64,000 nt of DNA from UBA7985 sp002711265 (GCA_965660945.1 CBFIBS010000003.1:1-64000), one strand, 5' to 3'; positions 17,541 through 26,955 are shown, numbered from the stretch's first letter. Notes: generated from the letters alone by a model not told the origin. Numbers and translations: made by a program.

Positions 17541-18612
17541 AGAGTCGTCCTGCGATGAAACGGCGGCGGCGGTCGTGGATGGCGCCCGCCCTGTGGGCGG
17601 TCGGATTCTGTCCAACACTGTTTTCAGCCAATGGGACAGCGTACGCAAGTACGGCGGTGTTGTGCCCGAGGTCGCGGCCCGCGCCCACGTCGAAAAGATT
17701 GATCAGGTTGTCGAGCGCGCCCTCGACGAAGCTGGGATCGGTGTCGATGCCCTCGACGGTGTGGCGGCGACCGCCGGGCCGGGACTGATCGGCGGTGTGA
17801 TCGTCGGGGTCAGCTTTGCCAAGGCGCTGGCGCTAGGGGCGGGCAAGCCGTTCATGGCGCTGAACCATCTGGAGGGCCACGCGCTCACCCCGCGACTGGT
17901 CTCGGACGTCGCCTTTCCCTACCTGCTGCTGCTGGTCAGCGGCGGGCATTGCCAGACCCTGCTGGTCGAGGGGGTGGGGCAGTACCGTCGTCTGGGGACC
18001 AGCATCGACGATGCCATTGGCGAAGCCTTCGACAAAACCGCGAAGCTCATGGAACTGGGCCAGCCCGGCGGACCGGCGATCGAGGCACTGGCGGCCAAGG
18101 GTGACCCGCGTGCCGTGCCGCTGCCCGTGCCCTTCAAAGGCCGGCCCGGGCTGGATTTCTCCTTTTCAGGGCTGAAGACCGCCGTGCGGCGGGCGGTGCA
18201 GGGCGATGACGGTCATCGGCCCGAAGATATCGCTGCAAGTTTCCAGCGGGTTGCCTTTGAATCGCTGGTCGACCGCACCCGGCGGGCGGCCGAGGCGGTG
18301 GAGGCACCCCTCTCCGCGCTCGTGGTCGCGGGCGGGGTGGCCGCCAATCAGGCGCTGAGCCAGAGACTAATGGCACTGGGCGAAGACCTTGGCCTGCCGG
18401 TCGTGGTGCCGCCGGCACCGCTTTGCACGGACAACGGGGCGATGATGGCCTGGGCCGGGGTTGAGCGATTGCGCGCCGGTCTCGTCGGTTCACCGGCTGG
18501 AGACGGAGACAGCGCCGCCGCCGCCGATGATCTGGGTTTTGCCCCCCGGCCGCGCTGGCCGCTGGACCCGGACGCCCCCAAATCGACGGGTGCGGGCGCG
18601 GCCAAGGCCTGA
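17524..18612 (+). CDS. tsaD: tRNA N6-adenosine threonylcarbamoyltransferase TsaD
   Basis: The 362-residue protein transfers the threonylcarbamoyl group to A37 of ANN-decoding tRNAs, acting with TsaB and TsaE. The canonical N-terminus MLVLGIESSCDETAAAVV fixes the start. The metal-binding His pair appears in NHLEGHA, and the ASKH-fold phosphate loops in FSGLKTAVRR and VAGGVAANQ. DNGAMMAWAG supplies the last metal ligand region. The C-terminal tail is Ala/Asp/Pro rich. The gene is head-to-head with hemD, with overlapping 5' ends, a common alphaproteobacterial neighbourhood. Confidence 0.96.
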   Translation: MLVLGIESSCDETAAAVVDGARPVGGRILSNTVFSQWDSVRKYGGVVPEVAARAHVEKIDQVVERALDEAGIGVDALDGVAATAGPGLIGGVIVGVSFAKALALGAGKPFMALNHLEGHALTPRLVSDVAFPYLLLLVSGGHCQTLLVEGVGQYRRLGTSIDDAIGEAFDKTAKLMELGQPGGPAIEALAAKGDPRAVPLPVPFKGRPGLDFSFSGLKTAVRRAVQGDDGHRPEDIAASFQRVAFESLVDRTRRAAEAVEAPLSALVVAGGVAANQALSQRLMALGEDLGLPVVVPPAPLCTDNGAMMAWAGVERLRAGLVGSPAGDGDSAAAADDLGFAPRPRWPLDPDAPKSTGAGAAKA

Positions 18613-18672
18613 GCCCGAAGGTCGAAGTCTCATGCGCGGGCGCGGTAGCAGCCAGATTGGCGGCACCGGCGT

Positions 18673-18879
18673 CTAGAAGTCGACGCAGCGGCCTTTGACC
18701 TGCCAGTCACCGAATGTGGTGGGTTCCTGCCCCTCCGGTCCGCCCTGTTCGGGTTTCCGTTTGACGGCAAGTGCCTTAAAGACTTCATGGGCGGGGCGCA
18801 TGTCCCCGCTATCACCCTGCAGCGGTGCCCCCTCGGGCCCGGCGACGGCCTTGGTCGTCTCATGTTCATCGTTCGTCAT
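18673..18879 (-). CDS. SDHAF4-like protein (DUF1674)
   Basis: The 68-residue protein ends GPEGQEPTTFGDWQVKGRC plus VDF, the family hallmark (GPEPTRxGDWExKGRCxDF). SDHAF4 homologues help assemble the flavinylated succinate dehydrogenase subunit in mitochondria and bacteria. The N-terminal half is charged and probably disordered. The ATG at 18879 is provisional: AGGGA abuts it too closely for a good ribosome binding site, and longer or shorter starts are possible. It is divergent from rsmB with 19 bases between them and convergent with tsaD. Confidence 0.8.
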   Translation of the reverse strand: MTNDEHETTKAVAGPEGAPLQGDSGDMRPAHEVFKALAVKRKPEQGGPEGQEPTTFGDWQVKGRCVDF

Positions 18880-18898
18880 TCCCTGAAAGTAGTGGTTC

Positions 18899-20260
18899 TT
18901 GGCCTCAGGAAAAAGCCCTTCCCGCCCGTCTCGCCCTTCCGGGGCCAAGACAAAAGGACGCGTCGACTACGCTCGTCTAGCGGCCGCGCGTGCACTTGAG
19001 GCCGTTCCAGTGACCGGTTTGTCGCTGGACGAGGCCTTCAACCGGCAGGCCAAGGGCCTGTCACCGAGGGACCGGGCCTTTGCTTGGCGCCTGACCCGTA
19101 TGGCCATGCGCTACCATGGCCCGCTGCTGCACCTGATGACCGAGGTGCTGGAACGCGGGCGCAGTGGCGTGCCGCCCTTTGTGCAGGCGGTGCTGCGGCT
19201 GGGTCTGACCGACCTGCTGCTGCTGGAAACCCCGCCACACGCGGCTGTCTCCTCCACGGTGAACCTGCTCGGGACGCGCGCCACCAGCCGTTATCGCGGC
19301 ATGGTTAACGCCGTGCTCCGCCGGGCCGACCGGGAGCGGGCTGATTTTCTCGATAAGCTTCGCGCGCAGCCCGTGATCCCGCACTGGCTGGCTGAGCGCT
19401 GGCGCAGCAACTGGGGTGAAGCGGCACTGGCGGCCTTCGACAGTCTGGCCCGCGAAGAAGTGCCCGTGGACCTGTGCCTCGTCGACGAGTCTGCTCGGTC
19501 GGCAGAGGCGCTGAACGGCGATGAGGCGACGGCGCTGCCGACTGGGCAGGTCCGTCTGAACCGGGGCCTGGCCGCGTTTCAGGACAGCCCTGAGGGCGCA
19601 GCCGGCGGCTGGTGGGTGCAGGACTTTGGCGCACACCTTCCGATCGCGGCGCTGGGTGACCTGCGCGGCAAGACCGCCATCGACCTCTGCGCGGCGCCCG
19701 GGGGCAAGACGCTGCAACTCGCCCGCGCCGGTGCCGAGGTGACTGCCGTCGACAACAGCGGGCCGCGTCTGGAGCGGCTCAGCGAGAACCTCGCCCGCAC
19801 CGGCCTGCGCGCCGCGGTCAAGAAGATCGATGTGCTTAAGTACACCCACAAGCCCGTGGATCTGGTGGTGCTCGACGCCCCTTGCAGCGCTTCGGGTACC
19901 TTTCGCAAGAACCCGGAAGCGCCGTGGCTGCGCTCGCCCGTGACCCTGCTCGAACATGCATCGGTGCAGGCGCGGATGCTCGACCATGCGCTGGGGTTGG
20001 TGAAGCCCGGCGGCACGCTGCTCTACATCGTCTGCTCGCTGGAACCGGAAGAAGGTGAGGCGCAGGTCGACGATTTTCTCCGTCGTCAGCCGGACGTGGC
20101 GCTGGAGCCCTTCGACGCCGAGGCGGTCTCCGGCCTCCCAGACGCCCTGACTCCGGCCGGCACGCTCCGCATCCTGCCGTCGTACTATGCGGATAACGGG
20201 GGCGTGGACGGATTTTTCGCCGCTCGATTCCGGGTTGGTTCGGTGCCAGAACAGACCTGA
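18899..20260 (+). CDS. rsmB: 16S rRNA (cytosine-C5) methyltransferase, RsmB-type
   Basis: The 453-residue protein has an N-terminal NusB-like RNA-binding domain (about residues 20-150) and a C-terminal Rossmann methyltransferase domain. SAM-binding DLCAAPGGKTLQLA and the two-cysteine catalytic region (LDAPCSASGTFRKNPEAPW, then YIVCSLEPEEGE) are intact. RsmB methylates C967 of 16S rRNA. The start is a TTG at 18899; no good ATG is available upstream of the NusB domain. Confidence 0.93.
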   Translation: MASGKSPSRPSRPSGAKTKGRVDYARLAAARALEAVPVTGLSLDEAFNRQAKGLSPRDRAFAWRLTRMAMRYHGPLLHLMTEVLERGRSGVPPFVQAVLRLGLTDLLLLETPPHAAVSSTVNLLGTRATSRYRGMVNAVLRRADRERADFLDKLRAQPVIPHWLAERWRSNWGEAALAAFDSLAREEVPVDLCLVDESARSAEALNGDEATALPTGQVRLNRGLAAFQDSPEGAAGGWWVQDFGAHLPIAALGDLRGKTAIDLCAAPGGKTLQLARAGAEVTAVDNSGPRLERLSENLARTGLRAAVKKIDVLKYTHKPVDLVVLDAPCSASGTFRKNPEAPWLRSPVTLLEHASVQARMLDHALGLVKPGGTLLYIVCSLEPEEGEAQVDDFLRRQPDVALEPFDAEAVSGLPDALTPAGTLRILPSYYADNGGVDGFFAARFRVGSVPEQT

Positions 20261-20304
20261 ACAGTCTGTATCAGCCCAGCCACTGACCGACAGGACCCTT
20301 TCCC

Positions 20305-21894
20305 GTGAACGATGTCTCCAAACGTGCCCTCCTTTCCGTTTCTGACAAGGCGGGGTTGGTGCCCTTTGCCCGGGCGCTCGTCGACCTTGGCTTTGAGCTG
20401 GTCTCGACCGGCGGGACCGCCCGCCTGCTGGCTGACGAAGGGCTGCCCGTGGGTAAGGTTTCGGACGTCACCGGCTTCCCTGAGATTCTCGGCGGTCGGG
20501 TCAAAACCCTGCACCCGGCGATCCATGGCGGTCTGCTCGCCGACCAGAGCGACCCGGCGCACCGCGAGACGTTGGCGGGGCAGGGCATTGCGCCCTTCGG
20601 CCTGCTGGTCGTGAACCTCTATCCCTTTGCCCAGACGCTGGCCGGCGGTGCCGATTTCGCCACCTGTATCGAGAATATCGATATCGGCGGGCCGGCGATG
20701 ATCCGGGCCTCGGCCAAGAACCATGCCTCCGTGCTGCCGGTCTGCGACCCCGGCGACTACGACCGGGTGCTGGCGCTGCTGGCGGAAGGCGCGCTGACGC
20801 CCGAAGCCCGCCGCGGCTTTGCCACCAAGGCCTACGCCCACACCGCCCGCTATGACGCTCAGATCAGCCGCTGGCTGCAGGGGCTGGAGCAGGCCGACGA
20901 TCAAAAGTCGCAGCAGGGGAACGCGGCCCCGGCTCCGGCCTTCCCCGAGGAGCTGAGCTTCGCCGGCAAGCTGAGCCTGCCGCTGCGCTACGGCGAGAAC
21001 CCGCACCAGAGCGCAGCGCTGTACCGCACCGCCGACGACCGGCCGGGGATCGCCACCGGCGCGCTGATCCAGGGCAAGCCGCTGTCCTACAACAACCTCA
21101 ACGACGCCGACGCGGCCTTCGAGCTGGTGAGCGAGTTCGATGACCCGGCGGTTGCCATCATCAAGCACGCCAACCCCTGCGGTGTGGCGCTGGGCGATGA
21201 CCTCTACGGGGCATACCGGCGCGCGCTTGCCTGTGATGGAACCTCGGCCTTTGGCGGCATTGTTGCCTGCAACCGCCCGCTGGACGGGTCGGTCGCAACG
21301 GCCATCACCGAGATTTTCACCGAAGTGGTCATCGCCCCCGATGCCGACGATGCCGCCCGCGCGGTGTTCGCGCAGAAGCCAAACCTGCGGCTCGTGCTGA
21401 CCGGCGGGCTGGCCGATCCGTCGGCGCCCGAGCTGCTGGTCAAGTCAATCGCCGGGGGCCTGCTGGTGCAGTCACGCGACGGCGCTAGCGCCGAGGCAGA
21501 TGATTTCCGCGTGGTAACGGCGCAGCAGCCCGATGTGACCACCCGCAACAATCTGGTTTTCGCCCAACGCGTGGCCAAGCACGTCAAGTCCAACACCATC
21601 GTGCTGGCTGCTGGCGGGGCGACGCTGGGGATCGGTGCGGGGCAGATGAGCCGCGTGGACTCGGCCCACCTCGCCATCCGCAAGGCGGGTGAAGCCGGGC
21701 TGGATGTGCACGGTGCCGTTGCCGCGTCCGATGCGTTTTTTCCCTTTGCCGACGGGATCAGTGCGCTGATCGACGCAGGGGTGTCTGCGGTGGTCCAGCC
21801 GGGCGGGTCGCTGCGCGATGAAGAGGTCATCGCCGCCGCCGATGCGGCCGGGCTGACCATGGTCTTCACGGGGACCCGGCACTTCCGTCATTAA
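20305..21894 (+). CDS. purH: Bifunctional AICAR formyltransferase / IMP cyclohydrolase
   Basis: The 529-residue enzyme performs the last two steps of purine synthesis. The N-terminal MGS-like cyclohydrolase domain (ALLSVSDKAGLVPFA, ELVSTGGTARLL, GGRVKTLHP) is followed by the transformylase domain with RYGENPHQSAALY, IIKHANPCGVA and the C-terminal DAFFPFADGI and QPGGSLRDEEVI segments. The start is GTG at 20305, with AGGA about ten bases upstream. It follows rsmB by 44 bases. Confidence 0.97.
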   Translation: MNDVSKRALLSVSDKAGLVPFARALVDLGFELVSTGGTARLLADEGLPVGKVSDVTGFPEILGGRVKTLHPAIHGGLLADQSDPAHRETLAGQGIAPFGLLVVNLYPFAQTLAGGADFATCIENIDIGGPAMIRASAKNHASVLPVCDPGDYDRVLALLAEGALTPEARRGFATKAYAHTARYDAQISRWLQGLEQADDQKSQQGNAAPAPAFPEELSFAGKLSLPLRYGENPHQSAALYRTADDRPGIATGALIQGKPLSYNNLNDADAAFELVSEFDDPAVAIIKHANPCGVALGDDLYGAYRRALACDGTSAFGGIVACNRPLDGSVATAITEIFTEVVIAPDADDAARAVFAQKPNLRLVLTGGLADPSAPELLVKSIAGGLLVQSRDGASAEADDFRVVTAQQPDVTTRNNLVFAQRVAKHVKSNTIVLAAGGATLGIGAGQMSRVDSAHLAIRKAGEAGLDVHGAVAASDAFFPFADGISALIDAGVSAVVQPGGSLRDEEVIAAADAAGLTMVFTGTRHFRH

Positions 21895-21987
21895 TCGCTA
21901 ATTTACAGGAGCATGGACTCAGAGCCACTGAGGCCCTACCTACAGGCTTGAACCCTGTTTTCACTTCTGTTCGGGATATACCACGCC

Positions 21988-24735
21988 ATGCTTCAGCGCT
22001 TTGCAAAAGCGGTCTTCGGCAACGCCAACAAAAAGTACCTGAGCGGCCTTGATTCACAGGTCACGGCGATCAACGCCCTCGAAGCTGAATTCGAGGCGCT
22101 GAGCGATGCCGATCTGAAAGCGAAAACCAAGGAATTCCGAGAGCGCCACGCAGGAGGAGAAAGCCTCGACGATCTGATGGTGGAGGCCTTCGCTACGGCT
22201 CGTGAAGCCGGTAAGCGCGCGCTGGGGCAGCGCATGTTCGACGTGCAGTTGCTAGGGGCGATCGTCCTCCATCAGGGCCGGGTTGCTGAAATGAAGACCG
22301 GCGAGGGTAAGACGCTGACCGCGACGGCTGCGGCCTACCTCAATGCGCTGTCTGAGAAGGGCGTGCACATTATCACCGTGAACGAGTACCTGGTGATGCG
22401 CGACGCGGCCGATATGGGCAAGCTGTATCAGGCGCTGGGGATGAGCACGGGATATGTCACCGGTTCGATGGGGTTGGATCGGGGAATCCTGACCCCTGCA
22501 CAGCTGGAGAACGCAAAGCGCCGCGGCTACGCTGCTGACATTACTTATTCGATCGCTTCGGAAGTCGGCTTCGACCACCTGCGCGATCAGATGAAGCCCA
22601 CCCGCGCGGATATGCTGCAGCGTGGGTTCAATTTCGTCATCGTTGACGAGGCTGACTCGGTGCTGATCGACGAAGCCCGGACGCCACTGGTCATGTCCGG
22701 TCCGGCCGTGGACGTGTCCAACGTCTTCCGCGCCACCGACCTGATCGCGCAGGAGATGTCCGACGACGCCTTCACTGTCGATGAGAAGACCCGCAACATC
22801 CAGCTGACCGAAGAAGGCGTGCCGGAGCTTGAGGAAGTGCTGCGCAAGCGCGGGCTGCTGCAGGCGGACAGTGGCCTTTACCAGCCGGAGAACGTCGGGC
22901 TGCTGCACAACATCATGGCGTCGATCCGCGCACATCGCCTGTTCACCCGCGATAAGCAATACATGGTGCAGGGCGACGAGATCGTGCTGATCAACGAGCT
23001 CACGGGCCGTGCTCAACCGGGCCGCCGTCTGGGTGATGGCGGGCACCAGGCGCTGGAAGCCAAGGAAGGGCTCTCGATCAAGCCTGAGGCCACGACTGTG
23101 GCGACCATTACCTACCAGAACTTTTTCCGACAGTACGACAAGATCGCGGGCATGACCGGGACAGCGCTGACCGAAGCTGCCGAATTTGAGGCCATCTACA
23201 ACATGGCCGTGACCGCCGTGCCGACCAACCAGCCTATGGTGCGGGAAGACAACGACGACAAGATCTATCGCTTTGCCAAGCAGAAGACCAAAGCCATCCT
23301 CGAAGACGTTAAGGAAGCGAACGCCAAGGGCCAGCCTGTGCTGCTCGGTACGCCAACGGTAGAGGGCTCGGAAATGTTCTCTGCGGCGCTGACCGAGGCT
23401 GGGATCGCCCACAACGTATTGTCAGCGCGGCAACACGACCGGGAGGCGCTGACTATTGCGCAAGCCGGGGCGCCGGGTGCCGTCACAATCGCTACCTCCA
23501 TGGCCGGGCGTGGGACCGATATTCAGCTTGGCGGTAACTTCGATTTTGCCCTCGCCGAAGCGGTCAAGGACGAGACCGACCCCAAGGCCGTCGAGAAGAT
23601 CACGGCTAAGCTGCGCGCGGAAATTGACGCAGCGCGAGAGCAGGTGATTGCCGCTGGTGGCCTTTACGTGCTCGGCACCGAACGCGGGGAGTCGCGCCGG
23701 GTCGACAATCAGCTTCGCGGCCGTTCGGGTCGTCAGGGGGACCCGGGCAAATCGCGCTTCTACGTTTCGCTCGAAGACGATCTGATGCGTATTTTTGGCC
23801 AAGGGCTGGACACGTGGCTCAAGCGTTTCGGCATCGGCGACGACGAGGCCATTGAACACCAGTGGATCACCAACGCCATCGCCAAGGCGCAGGAGCGCCG
23901 CGAGGGTTACAACTTCGATATTCGTAAGCAGCTGATCCGCTACGATGATGTCCTGAATGACCAGCGGCAGGCCTACGCGGACATGCGCGCCGAACTCCTC
24001 GATTCTGAGGACCTGACCGAGAAGCTCGACGACATGCGGGAGAAGGCTTCCGAAGATCTGGTCGCGCGGTTTATTCCGCCAGGCTCCTATCCGGCACAAT
24101 GGGATATCGAGGGGCTTGAGCGAGCCGCCGCCGCCTTTGTGCCCGGCGGGCTGCCAATCGCCAAATGGGCTGCCGAAGACGGCGTGGACGATGAAGTTCT
24201 GATCGACCGTATCCTGGAAGAATTCGACCAGCACATGGCCGCCAAGGCGGCACAGATCGGTGGTGAAACCATGCGGATGGCCGAGCGGCAGATCACACTG
24301 CAGGTGCTCGACCAGCTCTGGCGAGAGCACATCCAGAACATGATGCGTCTGCGTGAGGGTGTGACCCTACGGGCCTTTGGTCAGCGTGACCCACTGGCAG
24401 AATACCGGCGCGATGGCTTTGAGATGTTCGACGGCCTGCTCGAGCGTCACCGCAATTCGGTGGTCGTGGTGCTGGCCAACCTCGAAGTGCGCCAGCAGGA
24501 GCCTCAGCCCGCGGCGCCAGCGCCAGCGCCTTCCGGATCTGCGCCTGCTGGCGTCGGCTCTGTCGCTGCGGCTGGAAAGGGAGCTCAGGGCCTCGCGCCG
24601 CCGCCGACGTTGTCGGCCAATGGAGCGGGTACCGGTCAGATTAGCGCAGAGCAGATGAAGAAGACGAAGCGCAACGAACCCTGCCCCTGCGGATCGGGCA
24701 AGAAGTTCAAGCAGTGCCACGGCGCGGCGGTCTGA
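21988..24735 (+). CDS. secA: Protein translocase ATPase SecA
   Basis: The 915-residue motor drives preproteins through SecYEG. Visible parts are Walker A (MKTGEGKTLTATAA), DEAD-like VDEADSVLIDEARTPL, the preprotein crosslinking domain, NBD2 (MAGRGTDIQLGGNFDF, NQLRGRSGRQGDPGKSRFYV), helical scaffold and wing domains, a Pro/Ala-rich linker and the C-terminal zinc finger (CPCGSGKKFKQCH) that binds SecB and lipids. Oddities: the usually invariant ERHESRR reads ERGESRR here, and the normally conserved GRR(W/Y)S-GLHQA segment reads GRRLGDGGHQA. Confidence 0.97.
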   Translation: MLQRFAKAVFGNANKKYLSGLDSQVTAINALEAEFEALSDADLKAKTKEFRERHAGGESLDDLMVEAFATAREAGKRALGQRMFDVQLLGAIVLHQGRVAEMKTGEGKTLTATAAAYLNALSEKGVHIITVNEYLVMRDAADMGKLYQALGMSTGYVTGSMGLDRGILTPAQLENAKRRGYAADITYSIASEVGFDHLRDQMKPTRADMLQRGFNFVIVDEADSVLIDEARTPLVMSGPAVDVSNVFRATDLIAQEMSDDAFTVDEKTRNIQLTEEGVPELEEVLRKRGLLQADSGLYQPENVGLLHNIMASIRAHRLFTRDKQYMVQGDEIVLINELTGRAQPGRRLGDGGHQALEAKEGLSIKPEATTVATITYQNFFRQYDKIAGMTGTALTEAAEFEAIYNMAVTAVPTNQPMVREDNDDKIYRFAKQKTKAILEDVKEANAKGQPVLLGTPTVEGSEMFSAALTEAGIAHNVLSARQHDREALTIAQAGAPGAVTIATSMAGRGTDIQLGGNFDFALAEAVKDETDPKAVEKITAKLRAEIDAAREQVIAAGGLYVLGTERGESRRVDNQLRGRSGRQGDPGKSRFYVSLEDDLMRIFGQGLDTWLKRFGIGDDEAIEHQWITNAIAKAQERREGYNFDIRKQLIRYDDVLNDQRQAYADMRAELLDSEDLTEKLDDMREKASEDLVARFIPPGSYPAQWDIEGLERAAAAFVPGGLPIAKWAAEDGVDDEVLIDRILEEFDQHMAAKAAQIGGETMRMAERQITLQVLDQLWREHIQNMMRLREGVTLRAFGQRDPLAEYRRDGFEMFDGLLERHRNSVVVVLANLEVRQQEPQPAAPAPAPSGSAPAGVGSVAAAGKGAQGLAPPPTLSANGAGTGQISAEQMKKTKRNEPCPCGSGKKFKQCHGAAV

Positions 24736-24823
24736 TTCCTCCGTCGAGTTGAAAAAAATTCTTTAGTTTCAGAGGTCTGATCCCACGGTACTTTTTGGGT
24801 TAATCATGCTCTTGAACTCGCCG

Positions 24824-24859
24824 AAAACACGAAATCGCACCTACAATCTCGTGTTTTTT
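24824..24859 (+). terminator. Probable secA terminator
   Basis: AAAACACGA (24824-24832) pairs with TCGTGTTTT (24849-24857) around a 16-base loop, and the T-run continues to 24859 (six T in all). It lies about 90 bases after the secA stop. Confidence 0.6.
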
Positions 24860-24979
24860 GGGTCACAACCCCCACACAAATTCAAAAAACCGCTATTCGC
24901 AGCAAGACAGGGCCACCGCCCTGCGACTAGGAAGGCTGTGTAGATAGCGCAATGCGCGATTCCACAGCCAGATGTTCTT

Positions 24980-25015
24980 CTTGTGCGAGAAGTTCATCGT
25001 CCTCTTGTGCGAGAG
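24980..25015 (+). repeat. 12-base direct repeat in porin leader
   Basis: TCTTGTGCGAGA occurs at 24980-24991 and again at 25004-25015, a 24-base period. It lies 80-120 bases before the porin start, in what should be its 5' untranslated region or promoter. It may be a regulator or small-RNA target site. Confidence 0.5.
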
Positions 25016-25098
25016 GGTTCCCGCTTCTTTTGAGGCGTAAACTAAATTGGTTGATCGACCTGGATGTGCGTTCGGGGCGATCTCATGGAGAAGAGAAA

Positions 25099-26754
25099 AT
25101 GAAAAAGTTTCTGATTGCAGGCTCCGGCCTCGCAGCAGTTGCTGCAGCTGGCTCCGCCGGCGCAGTCGACGTTACCCTCGGCGGTAGCATCGAAATGGGG
25201 ATCGAATACGGCCTGGGTAAAAAGCACGACGGTTTCACCTTTACCGGTTCTTCCGCTTACCAGGACATTAGCATTAACATTTCTGCAGCTGGCACCACCG
25301 ACGCCGGCCTGAAGTTCGGCGGTTCCTTCAGCATTAACAGCGCTGAAGAAATGAAGCTGAACCTTTACGAAAATGGCGGCAACAAGTACATCGCGAAGCT
25401 GGTAAACACCGACGCGACTGCTGGGATCAAGGGCGTTGCTTACAACGTATCCGGTGGTAAGCAGGTGCTGGCAGGCTCGATGGTCTCCGTTAAGATCAAC
25501 TCCGCTTGGCAGGGTGCTAAGTCCAAGCTGACCGGCTACGGTGTCGCGGTTGGTGCCATTGCTGAGAACTCCGCCATTTGTAAGATTGCTGGCCGCGGCG
25601 CAGGCGAAGTTGGTGGGGTGTCTGCAGGAGAGATTTTGGTAGCGCGCGCTAACGCTGCTGGAACGGCTGTAGTTAGCACCATCGATCTCGATGGTGTGGC
25701 AGCCGCTAACGGATACCTGCCTGCCGGTCGTCTGACGGCAGATACAGCAGCAGCTGGGGATGGCATCAGCCTCACCGCTGGGACTGTAGATGGCGAACGC
25801 AAGATCTTCGTTGATCTCGGCTCGGCAGACACTGATGCCGACGACCTGAAGGATGCTGACTGGGAAGTTCACATTGATGATGGTGCCGCTACCAACGGTT
25901 TTGCTGCTGCTGGTGTGGCTGAACAAGCGGATGATGTCGTTGTTGTTGGTGCCTCTGTTTTTGTTGGTCCTTACGCCGAAGTGAAGATGACCTCCTCAAC
26001 CACCAAGATGGTTGTCGGTGCTGTCTGTGTCACCAATGTTGTTGATGGTTCCGAGACTGCTGCTTACCTCGACCCGGCTTCCCGGATCCTCGAAGTCAGC
26101 AACGCTTCGATCTTCCTCGAAGGTGGCTTCGGCAAGCTGACCCTGCAGCAGGGCGACTACTCCGGTAAGGTAGCGGCCATCGGTGCTGCTGGCGACCAGG
26201 CGACCATCTCCAGCTCTGGCCTCGTTGCAGTTCTCGAAGGCGCGTCCTTCATGGGCATGTCCGGCTACGGTGCGGTTGACGTTGGTTCCATCAAAATGGG
26301 TTCCCGTCCGAACTACATGCTCGGCACCTCGGTTGACCTGATGGGCCTGACCGTTGCGGTTGAAATGGAAGACGAGACCGTTTCCAGCGGCGACAACAAG
26401 TACATCGACAAGTGGGACATGGGTACGTCTTACGCCATCGGTGACCTGTCCATGAACTTCGTTCTCGATAGCGCCAGCGATTGGGCTGTATCGGCGTCGG
26501 CTTCTGTTGCTGGGTTCACAGCGAGCTCCGTGATCGAGAATGTCGCAAAGAACGCAAGCAAGAAGGCTGGTCTGTCGATCGACACCACGCTGTCCACCGA
26601 CTTCAACGGCATCAGCGTTTCCATCGGTCTGGACGAAGACATGGACTACACCCTGTCCGGCTCCTACGCGCTGGGTAGCTCGGGTCTGGCCATCACCGCG
26701 TCCTACGACTCTGAAGACAACGGCGGCAAGGTTGCCGCGAAGATGTCCTTCTAA
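25099..26754 (+). CDS. Gram-negative outer-membrane porin with large central insertion
   Basis: This is a 551-residue porin. The signal peptide MKKFLIAGSGLAAVAAAGSAGA is followed by a first strand VDVTLGGSIEMGIEYG, alternating amphipathic strands, GGFGKLTLQQGD (the typical porin motif after loop regions), and a C-terminal strand ending in Phe (KVAAKMSF) that marks BAM substrates. Residues about 150-335 form an Ala/Gly/Val/Asp-rich stretch unlike ordinary porin strands, with two cysteines (about 161 and 310), perhaps a large extracellular loop. The ATG at 25099 is preceded by GGAGAAGAG. Abundant expression is likely given the strong terminator and dedicated leader. Confidence 0.88.
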   Translation: MKKFLIAGSGLAAVAAAGSAGAVDVTLGGSIEMGIEYGLGKKHDGFTFTGSSAYQDISINISAAGTTDAGLKFGGSFSINSAEEMKLNLYENGGNKYIAKLVNTDATAGIKGVAYNVSGGKQVLAGSMVSVKINSAWQGAKSKLTGYGVAVGAIAENSAICKIAGRGAGEVGGVSAGEILVARANAAGTAVVSTIDLDGVAAANGYLPAGRLTADTAAAGDGISLTAGTVDGERKIFVDLGSADTDADDLKDADWEVHIDDGAATNGFAAAGVAEQADDVVVVGASVFVGPYAEVKMTSSTTKMVVGAVCVTNVVDGSETAAYLDPASRILEVSNASIFLEGGFGKLTLQQGDYSGKVAAIGAAGDQATISSSGLVAVLEGASFMGMSGYGAVDVGSIKMGSRPNYMLGTSVDLMGLTVAVEMEDETVSSGDNKYIDKWDMGTSYAIGDLSMNFVLDSASDWAVSASASVAGFTASSVIENVAKNASKKAGLSIDTTLSTDFNGISVSIGLDEDMDYTLSGSYALGSSGLAITASYDSEDNGGKVAAKMSF

Positions 26755-26851
26755 TTCGCAAACGCGAACTCAAATCCCGTCTTTCACTACGAGGGCGTGA
26801 TACGGACGAGGAAATTTTTCACTTCCTCGTCTCCATATGATCGAAACTCGA

Positions 26852-26895
26852 GGCTCCGTTTCCACGCCTGCGCTGGAAACGGGGCCATTTTTTTT
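26852..26895 (+). terminator. Strong rho-independent terminator after porin
   Basis: GGCTCCGTTTCCA (26852-26864) pairs with TGGAAACGGGGCC (26874-26886), 13 bp with one G-T wobble and a nine-base loop, followed after one A by eight T residues (26888-26895). Confidence 0.92.
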
Positions 26896-26955
26896 GCGAA
26901 ATTTCAGTGGCTTGGTCTAAATTGAGGACCCACTAAAGGGGTGCCTGGGTTTGTC

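Larger units (their letters stand above)
24736..25098. other. secA-porin intergenic region with terminator and repeated leader
   Basis: These 363 bases contain the secA terminator (24824-24859), an AT-rich probable promoter zone around 24860-24905, and a leader for the porin. The leader carries an exact 12-base direct repeat. A frame continuous with the porin opens at 24952 but lacks export or ribosome-binding features. Confidence 0.5.

Noticed and set aside
22252..23412. 386-codon leftward frame inside secA
   Set aside because: It is antisense to conserved SecA domains and has no recognisable protein features.
24980..25015. CRISPR-like repeat before the porin
   Set aside because: There are only two short units and no cas gene; it does not form an array.
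24952..25098. N-terminal extension of the porin
   Set aside because: The extension is Ser/Arg/Cys rich and would bury the signal peptide; the ATG at 25099 has a good ribosome binding site.
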